Below, piece after piece: positions 33,972 to 38,581 of a DNA stretch of 38,581 bases. The DNA lies in assembly GCA_009917815.1 (NCBI GenBank), contig RGER01000003.1, forward strand, positions 1 to 38,581, given 5' to 3'. The stretch is from Actinomycetota bacterium. GTDB taxonomy: Bacteria > Actinomycetota > Actinomycetes > Nanopelagicales > Nanopelagicaceae. Below the pieces are notes generated by a model. It was not told where the DNA came from. It saw only the letters and a program-made list of their open reading frames with translations, and searched no databases. Position 1 is the stretch's first letter. Each line of letters opens with the position of its first letter. The position numbers and the translations under genes were made by a program.

Positions 33972-35210
33972 GTGAGAACCCTGCGCACTAAGTCCGCCCT
34001 CGTAGCGGTGGCCGCCCTGGCCATTGGGTTCATTCCAAGTATGAGCGCGACTGCCGAAGATACTGATCCCGGCCCGCTCTACCTCTCGCTCTACAAGCAA
34101 GATGACAAGCTCGCGTTGCAATATGCCGGCCGCCCCGACGGCAAGCCGATGGTTTTCCGCATTAGTGGCCAGGTCTATGCCCAAGTTCCTGGTGGCGGCC
34201 CCGCAACCGGAACTGGACTTCGCCAAGGCACGAAACTCTTTAACCTTGAGGGGTACAACATTCGTAAACTCGTGCGAAATAAGGATTACATCTATCTAGT
34301 TTCACGCGAGATCCTCTTCTACACCGATCCTGCTGATCCATTTGTCGTGCTGACTTCGTGGAAGAACCCGAATGACGGAAAGACCTATCCGGTAGTGCCC
34401 ATTGCTAATGACACAGTGAACTCTGTTTATCGCGTGAAGGATGGAGTGCTCTACGGCGTCCCCGCGCTTATCGGAACTGCGAATCAATTGGAATCACCAG
34501 TCAATAGCGTAGCGCCACTCACATTGGCAGATGGCACAAAGGTATTTGTCTCTGATATTCCATTGAACTATGCACTTAATGATGATGGTCGGTACGGAAT
34601 TAATGACCCCTTTGGATTTGCTTCTGGTTACAGCTCACGAGCATCAGATGGATTTAAGGGAACTCTTCCTAGGTATACCGGCTTAGAAGCTTTCGACTTC
34701 TGGATCAGTCCTGAATCGCAAAAGGCTGCTCTACCGTTTAAGACAAAGACAGAGAATGTAAGTACCACCAAGGTGGATCCAAAAACAAAGAAGAAGGTCA
34801 CCACCACAACCTCAGTCACTAAGGTCACCGATGAGTCGTTGATTCCTCAGGGACCGGCAAACTTCTACAACTCGTGGACGCGTGTTTCAGCGATGCCACC
34901 CTTCACCTGCATCTCTGAGTCCACTGCTGGAGTGCGTGCCATGTATCACGCACGCGCGTGGACGCTTGATAGTTTCGACAAGGTCGAACCTTGGTTGCAG
35001 AAAGCCGTACTCGCCTACGATCCGCAGTACAAGGAGCCACCAGCTACAGCCCCAGTCAAGGAAGGTGCTTCCGCTGATCGCTTCATCCCGCTCTGGGTCA
35101 ACCAAACTTCATGGTCATCATTCTTTAACGGCCAACTCAAGGGTAAGGATGACACGGCTACGGATAAGAACCTCACCTGGGCAAAGTGGTGTTCAAATAA
35201 CGGCAAGTAG
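33972..35210 (+). CDS. Exported DUF1838-like protein
   Basis: 412 residues. A signal peptide is clear: basic MRTLRTK, a hydrophobic core ALVAVAALAIGF, and cleavage probably after SATA at about residue 28. The mature part resembles DUF1838: LFNLEGYNIRKLV, YTDPADPFVVLTSWKNPNDGKTYPVV and the C-terminal region with AMYHARAWT and a WLQKAV segment. There is a lysine/threonine-rich insert near 256-285. Function of the family is unknown. It has its own terminator. The family call is from recall and only moderately secure; export is clear. Confidence 0.72.
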   Translation: MRTLRTKSALVAVAALAIGFIPSMSATAEDTDPGPLYLSLYKQDDKLALQYAGRPDGKPMVFRISGQVYAQVPGGGPATGTGLRQGTKLFNLEGYNIRKLVRNKDYIYLVSREILFYTDPADPFVVLTSWKNPNDGKTYPVVPIANDTVNSVYRVKDGVLYGVPALIGTANQLESPVNSVAPLTLADGTKVFVSDIPLNYALNDDGRYGINDPFGFASGYSSRASDGFKGTLPRYTGLEAFDFWISPESQKAALPFKTKTENVSTTKVDPKTKKKVTTTTSVTKVTDESLIPQGPANFYNSWTRVSAMPPFTCISESTAGVRAMYHARAWTLDSFDKVEPWLQKAVLAYDPQYKEPPATAPVKEGASADRFIPLWVNQTSWSSFFNGQLKGKDDTATDKNLTWAKWCSNNGK

Positions 35211-35225
35211 TTTGATGTAGTGGAG

Positions 35226-35257
35226 TGGCCCGACGCGAAAGCGTCGGGCCATTTTCA
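35226..35257 (+). terminator. Rho-independent terminator after the DUF1838-like gene
   Basis: A perfect 11-bp stem TGGCCCGACGC with its complement around a GAAA loop (35237-35240), then ATTTTCATT. It ends right where the next gene's -10 element (35259) begins. Confidence 0.92.
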
Positions 35258-35258
35258 T

Positions 35259-35264
35259 TAGGAT
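35259..35264 (+). promoter_or_regulatory. -10 element of the LMW phosphatase gene (leaderless)
   Basis: TAGGAT, 6 nt before the GTG start at 35271. No Shine-Dalgarno. The expected -35 region falls inside the terminator stem-loop. Confidence 0.58.
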
Positions 35265-35270
35265 TTCACC

Positions 35271-35738
35271 GTGGCCCACAAGAAAATTCGAATCATGAGC
35301 GTCTGTAGTGGGAATATCTGCCGCTCACCCTCCATGGAGGCGGTGATTCGCCATTACTTCCCCGGGGTTGAGCATGGAAGTTCCGGGACCGGAAATTGGC
35401 ACGTGGGGCAGGGCGCCAGCCGGGAAGCGGTAGCCACCTGGGAAGAACGCGGATACCAGCACCATCATCGAGCGCAACAATTTCACCCACGATTCTTTTC
35501 AGAGTACGACCTGATTTTGGTGGCTGACTCGGGTCATATGAAGACCGTGAGCGCACTCGCTCCCGACAAAGACGCGTTAGCCAAGATCCACTATCTTCGC
35601 GAATTCGATCCACAAGCAGACGGAGAACTTGATCTAGCTGATCCGTATTACGGAACTAAGCGAGATTACGAAGAAGTTTTCGACATCATTGAAAGATCAG
35701 TAATTGAATTGCATCGTCAACTCATTACAGAGATTTAA
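35271..35738 (+). CDS. Low-molecular-weight protein-tyrosine-phosphatase
   Basis: 155 residues. The P-loop VCSGNICRS has C12 and R18 of the CX5R motif, and the general-acid Asp is D124 in LADPYYG. It removes phosphate from tyrosine residues or a related substrate. GTG start at 35271 with a leaderless layout; a second possible start is ATG at 35295. Its TAA stop is interlocked with that of the convergent racemase gene (TTAA, 35735-35738). The partner kinase is not in the window. Confidence 0.92.
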   Translation: MAHKKIRIMSVCSGNICRSPSMEAVIRHYFPGVEHGSSGTGNWHVGQGASREAVATWEERGYQHHHRAQQFHPRFFSEYDLILVADSGHMKTVSALAPDKDALAKIHYLREFDPQADGELDLADPYYGTKRDYEEVFDIIERSVIELHRQLITEI

Positions 35739-36742
35739 CGAAAGACAAACCCCAAGCCCACTTCGTCGTCTTCCTCGTAAATAAAGGTATGTTCACCAGT
35801 CGGATACGCGCTTCCACTTACTTCGGGGATTACTGCGTCGTATCCATCTGCGCTCGCAATACCTACGATGCGCCCTAGAAAACGAGAATTAACAATTGAG
35901 TCGTGAGTGAGTACATCTCCCACGGCCAGCTTTCCTTCAGCATGAAGCAGAGCAATACGTGCGCTCGTTCCGGAACCGCATGGAGAACGATCCACTTCAC
36001 CGTCAGCAAAAATAGTTACATTTCGTTGATGAATTCCATCAGAAGTCGTTCCGAGATCTTCATAAATAATGGTGCCATAAATACCGGATAAGCGCGGATC
36101 ACTCTTATGTTGCGCTACCGGAGCATCATTGAGTAGCCATTTAATTTCACGGCCGATAGAGATTAATTGCGAATAGTGATCGGCATCAACTTTGAGGCCG
36201 ACACGTGTCGCATCGAGGCTTACGTACATCGCCCCGCCATAACTCACATCGACTTTCACTAATCCAAGCGAAGTTTCAATCTCAATATTCTGACCCACCA
36301 CATAGGAAGGCACATTTCGGAAAGTGATATCTACTGTCTTGCCACCTTCTCGACGCACTCGGGCTGTGACTCGACCAGAGGGCACATCGATCACGACATC
36401 TGTTTCACCGTCAGCATCTGCTTGTACTCGTCCAGTACGCACGGCCCATTCACCGAGGGCGATGGTGCCATGTCCGCAAGCGGTGGAGTAGCCATCTTTA
36501 TGCCAGAAGAGCACGCCGAAATCTGCGCCTTCATCATTGGGCGGAATCACAAAACAGCCATACATATCTGCATGCCCACGAGGCTCATGACAGAGAAGTT
36601 GACGTACACGATCAACCTCAAAGTTATGAGTGGCATATTCACGCCGCTCCAAGACGGTCTTGCCGAGAATCTTAGGCACGCCGCCAGTAACGATTCGGAA
36701 GGGTTCGCCTCCCGTATGAAAGTCCTCAGTAGTAATGCGCAT
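35735..36742 (-). CDS. Proline racemase / 4-hydroxyproline 2-epimerase family
   Basis: 335 residues. The diaminopimelate-epimerase-like fold carries both catalytic cysteines: C89 in STACGHGTIALG and C255 in DRSPCGSGTSAR. Having two Cys indicates racemase or epimerase activity rather than the trans-3-hydroxyproline dehydratase form, in which one is replaced by Thr. The substrate (proline or trans-4-hydroxyproline) is not decided. A TAGCGT hexamer 7 nt upstream gives a leaderless-type promoter, placed in the 13-nt gap after the Hcp-like gene. Confidence 0.88.
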   Translation of the reverse strand: MRITTEDFHTGGEPFRIVTGGVPKILGKTVLERREYATHNFEVDRVRQLLCHEPRGHADMYGCFVIPPNDEGADFGVLFWHKDGYSTACGHGTIALGEWAVRTGRVQADADGETDVVIDVPSGRVTARVRREGGKTVDITFRNVPSYVVGQNIEIETSLGLVKVDVSYGGAMYVSLDATRVGLKVDADHYSQLISIGREIKWLLNDAPVAQHKSDPRLSGIYGTIIYEDLGTTSDGIHQRNVTIFADGEVDRSPCGSGTSARIALLHAEGKLAVGDVLTHDSIVNSRFLGRIVGIASADGYDAVIPEVSGSAYPTGEHTFIYEEDDEVGLGFVFR

Positions 36743-36749
36743 AAGAGCA

Positions 36750-36755
36750 ACGCTA
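36750..36755 (-). promoter_or_regulatory. -10 element of the racemase gene (leaderless)
   Basis: TAGCGT on the minus strand, 7 nt before the ATG at 36742, directly following the TAG stop of the Hcp-like gene. A weak TTCTGG lies 17 bp upstream. It would let the racemase be transcribed separately from the Hcp-like gene. Confidence 0.45.
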
Positions 36756-37304
36756 CTAGAGGAGTTTGTTCTCCAGAATGCTGAACTTCGTTATGACTGC
36801 GGGCTTAGGAGTTCCATCTGGCTTGAGCGGTAAGAAGGAGTAGGTGTAACTTGCGAAATCGAGAGTCACAGATTCGTTGATGCGGCTATCTCCACTATTA
36901 GCTGATAAGGCGATGGCGGAGATGATTACCTCGTTAAGTGTGAGCGTGTAGTAATCAACGGGCCGTTGGCCGGTATTACGAACCGTCAACGTAACTGTCT
37001 TTATATGTTTCCCAGTTGAGATATTCGCGAAGAGTACCGGGGATGAAGAGTCCACAAATTTTGTGATTGTTAAATCGTTGAAAGTTGTCTTCCCGGATCC
37101 GCCGCCGCCCATTTGGGTAGTTCCGGAATTCGTCGCACCCCATGACCATGAGAGGACGTCGATTTCACCAGCATGAGCGCGGTCGAGCGAATCGCCCTGG
37201 ATGCCGTCAATTTTGAGAAACATATCTTGCGCGGCATTTGCTGCACTCATTCCGCCAGCCGTAATGGCGGCGACAAGTGCGAGAACCATCATCGAGCGTT
37301 TCAT
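36756..37304 (-). CDS. Exported Hcp-like (T6SS tube family) protein
   Basis: 182 residues. A signal peptide is present (MKRSMMVLALVAAITAGGMSAANA, cleavage about residue 24-25). The mature protein begins QDMFLKIDGIQGDSLDRAHAGEIDVLSWSWG, the typical Hcp N-terminus, and contains GGGGSGKTTFNDLTITKFVDSSSPVLF, also typical of the Hcp family. Standard Hcp proteins have no signal peptide; here it would be secreted by Sec or Tat. No T6SS gene is visible nearby. It may form tubes or adhesive structures outside the cell (inference). Confidence 0.86.
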   Translation of the reverse strand: MKRSMMVLALVAAITAGGMSAANAAQDMFLKIDGIQGDSLDRAHAGEIDVLSWSWGATNSGTTQMGGGGSGKTTFNDLTITKFVDSSSPVLFANISTGKHIKTVTLTVRNTGQRPVDYYTLTLNEVIISAIALSANSGDSRINESVTLDFASYTYSFLPLKPDGTPKPAVITKFSILENKLL

Positions 37305-37371
37305 CGGTGACCAACTTTCATTTAGTACGGGACGCGTCAGCCTAACAAGGGGGGATACCCACCGGGTGCAG

Positions 37372-37445
37372 TGGAGCGGGCGACGGGAATCGAACCCGCG
37401 CTAAAAGCTTGGGAAGCTCTTGTGATGCCATTTCACTACGCCCGC
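37372..37445 (-). tRNA. tRNA-Gly (CCC)
   Basis: A complete cloverleaf on the minus strand, reading from 37445: acceptor GCGGGCG pairs fully with CGCCCGC; D-stem GTGA/TCAC; anticodon stem AGAGC/GCTTT with loop TTCCCAA (anticodon CCC, reading GGG); 4-nt variable loop; T-stem GCGGG/CCCGT with loop TTCGATT. The body is 71 nt (37375-37445) and a genomic CCA follows. A TAAACT about 9 nt upstream on the minus strand could be its -10. Confidence 0.96.
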
Positions 37446-37472
37446 GTATGTGGAAGTTTAGCCCTCCACCGG

Positions 37473-37478
37473 TAGGGT
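37473..37478 (+). promoter_or_regulatory. -10 element of dcd (leaderless)
   Basis: TAGGGT, 7 nt before the GTG start at 37486. No Shine-Dalgarno sequence. It shares a 40-bp gap with the divergent tRNA-Gly promoter. Confidence 0.55.
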
Positions 37479-37485
37479 CTACTAC

Positions 37486-38061
37486 GTGCTACTGAGTGAC
37501 CGCGATATTCGAGCCGAGATCGCCGCCGGACGGGTGGGGGTCGAGCCCTTCACTGAGGCCATGATCCAGCCATCGAGCGTGGATGTGCGCCTCGACCGCT
37601 TCTTCCGAGTCTTTGAAAACCATAAATACTCGGTCATCGACCCATCCGTTGAGCAACCCGACCTCACCCGCGCGGTAGAGACTGAAGGAGATGAGCCCTT
37701 CATCCTCCATCCCGGCGAGTTCGTGCTCGCGAGTACATACGAAGTGATCACCCTTCCCGATGACATTGCAGGTCGCCTCGAGGGCAAGTCTTCACTCGGG
37801 CGCCTTGGATTACTTACTCACTCCACTGCTGGATTTATTGATCCAGGATTCTCAGGGCACATCACGTTGGAGCTTTCCAATGTAGCCAATTTGCCAGTGA
37901 AGCTTTATCCCGGAATGAAGATCGGTCAACTCTGCCTTATCAAACTCTCATCACCAGCAGAGCACCCCTACGGTTCTGCAAAGTACGGTTCGCGTTACCA
38001 AGGACAACGAGGTCCTACACCGAGCAAAAGTTATCTTAACTTCCATCAATCAAAGATTTAG
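37486..38061 (+). CDS. dcd: dCTP deaminase (possibly bifunctional, dUMP-forming)
   Basis: 191 residues, trimeric deaminase of pyrimidine deoxynucleotide synthesis. [48 protein letters not shown] and ITLELSN are Dcd hallmarks; E129 in ITLE is the catalytic glutamate. The length is like that of the bifunctional deaminase/dUTPase of actinobacteria. The GTG start is supported by a TAGGGT hexamer 7 nt upstream. A phosphoribosyltransferase gene follows after 5 nt. Confidence 0.95.
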   Translation: MLLSDRDIRAEIAAGRVGVEPFTEAMIQPSSVDVRLDRFFRVFENHKYSVIDPSVEQPDLTRAVETEGDEPFILHPGEFVLASTYEVITLPDDIAGRLEGKSSLGRLGLLTHSTAGFIDPGFSGHITLELSNVANLPVKLYPGMKIGQLCLIKLSSPAEHPYGSAKYGSRYQGQRGPTPSKSYLNFHQSKI

Positions 38062-38066
38062 GAATT

Positions 38067-38546
38067 ATGAGCGAACGCGAACGTCTTGAATATGCAGACT
38101 TCGGAACTGCAGTACGCGAACTTGCTCAACAAATAGCCGACTCTGGTTACCAACCCGACATCATTCTTTCGATTGCCCGTGGTGGCCTATTAATCGGTGG
38201 CGCACTTGGGTATGCGCTGGGAGTGAAGAACACCTTCACTATGAGCGTTGAGTTTTACACCGGAGTGGATGAACGACTTCCAATGCCCGTTGTTCTTCCT
38301 CCAGTACCAAATCAAGTAGACCTCACTGGTGCACGTGTACTCGTGGCTGATGACGTGGCAGATACCGGCGCCACCCTTGCCTTAGTGAAAGCATTTTGTG
38401 CGGGTCACGTGGCTGAAGTGAAGTGTGCTGTGCTCTACGAGAAGCCACGAAGCGTAGAAAAGCCAGAATTTGCTTGGAAAAAGACCGATAAGTGGATCGA
38501 GTTTCCTTGGTCTACTCAAGAACCAGTAGTGGCAAACGTAAGATAA
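38067..38546 (+). CDS. Phosphoribosyltransferase (type I fold)
   Basis: 159 residues. The PRPP-binding loop is VLVADDVADTGATL (91-104). IILSIARGGLLIGGALGYAL is the conserved first loop and helix. The base-recognition hood is unlike named hypoxanthine or xanthine enzymes, so I cannot pick the substrate; guanine, xanthine and a nucleotide salvage role are open. It starts 5 nt after dcd and is probably cotranscribed. The 35 nt after the stop hold nothing recognisable. Confidence 0.88.
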   Translation: MSERERLEYADFGTAVRELAQQIADSGYQPDIILSIARGGLLIGGALGYALGVKNTFTMSVEFYTGVDERLPMPVVLPPVPNQVDLTGARVLVADDVADTGATLALVKAFCAGHVAEVKCAVLYEKPRSVEKPEFAWKKTDKWIEFPWSTQEPVVANVR

Positions 38547-38581
38547 AGGTTGCACCTTCACCTAACTTGCTCACAACATCT

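Noticed and set aside
1-38581. CRISPR array, insertion sequence, prophage or toxin-antitoxin locus
   Set aside because: No regular spaced repeats, transposase, phage gene or small paired ORFs were recognised; all larger genes are housekeeping or metabolic.

Overview
The window reads as part of the origin-proximal chromosome of a small-genome actinobacterium with intermediate G+C, close to half by eye. The gene order parA-parB ... CwlM-like amidase, trxA, trxB, murJ, DUF6049, Nudix, pcnA, MFS, ino1, padR, DUF5318, class A PBP, Alr-like, FemX, rpsF-ssb-rpsR-rplI-dnaB is, from memory, the core layout of Streptomyces-type chromosomes beside oriC. In Mycobacterium the same blocks lie on both sides of oriC. 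A mycothiol-enzyme-like protein, DUF6049, DUF5318 and a FemX-type protein all point to Actinomycetota. Gene packing is very tight: eight 4-nt ATGA/GTGA start-stop overlaps, and convergent genes that abut or overlap. This resembles streamlined aquatic lineages such as Nanopelagicales. That placement is an inference.

Layout. 1-1668: end of parA, then parB (chromosome segregation). 1670-10544, minus strand: one long operon running Nudix, DUF6049, murJ, trxB, trxA, CwlM-like amidase, aminotransferase, ddl. It mixes peptidoglycan precursor synthesis and export with redox genes, and sigM is absent between murJ and trxB. 10591-14935: pcnA, converging on a padR-ino1-MFS operon. 15101-20408: DUF5318 and a class A PBP, converging on an endonuclease IV-FemX-Alr-like operon. 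20516-23931: the ribosomal/replication operon rpsF-ssb-rpsR-rplI with a strong terminator, then dnaB behind a cluster of DnaA-box-like sequences. 23928-30276: two EamA transporters and a HisC/Pat-type aminotransferase, divergent from a three-gene 2-oxoacid dehydrogenase (E1 alpha, E1 beta, E2). 30280-38546: accessory metabolism (MDMPI-like protein, nitrilase-family hydrolase, FadE5-like acyl-CoA dehydrogenase, secreted DUF1838-like protein, LMW phosphatase, proline racemase family, secreted Hcp-like protein), then tRNA-Gly(CCC), dcd and a phosphoribosyltransferase.

The most notable pattern is regulatory. At least nine first-in-operon genes have a TANNNT hexamer 6 or 7 nt before the start codon and no convincing Shine-Dalgarno sequence, which is the layout of leaderless mRNAs. 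The first genes without this hexamer mostly have good Shine-Dalgarno sequences. The rpsF promoter has the same spacing to an in-frame upstream ATG. It is followed by an RNA structure that would hide the rpsF Shine-Dalgarno and resembles S6:S18 autoregulation. I saw no CRISPR array, insertion sequence, prophage or obvious recently acquired island. I found no clearly new multigene system. The best leads are the rpsF leader, the DnaA-box cluster before dnaB, the Alr-like protein that seems to lack a catalytic tyrosine, and the signal-peptide-bearing Hcp-like protein.
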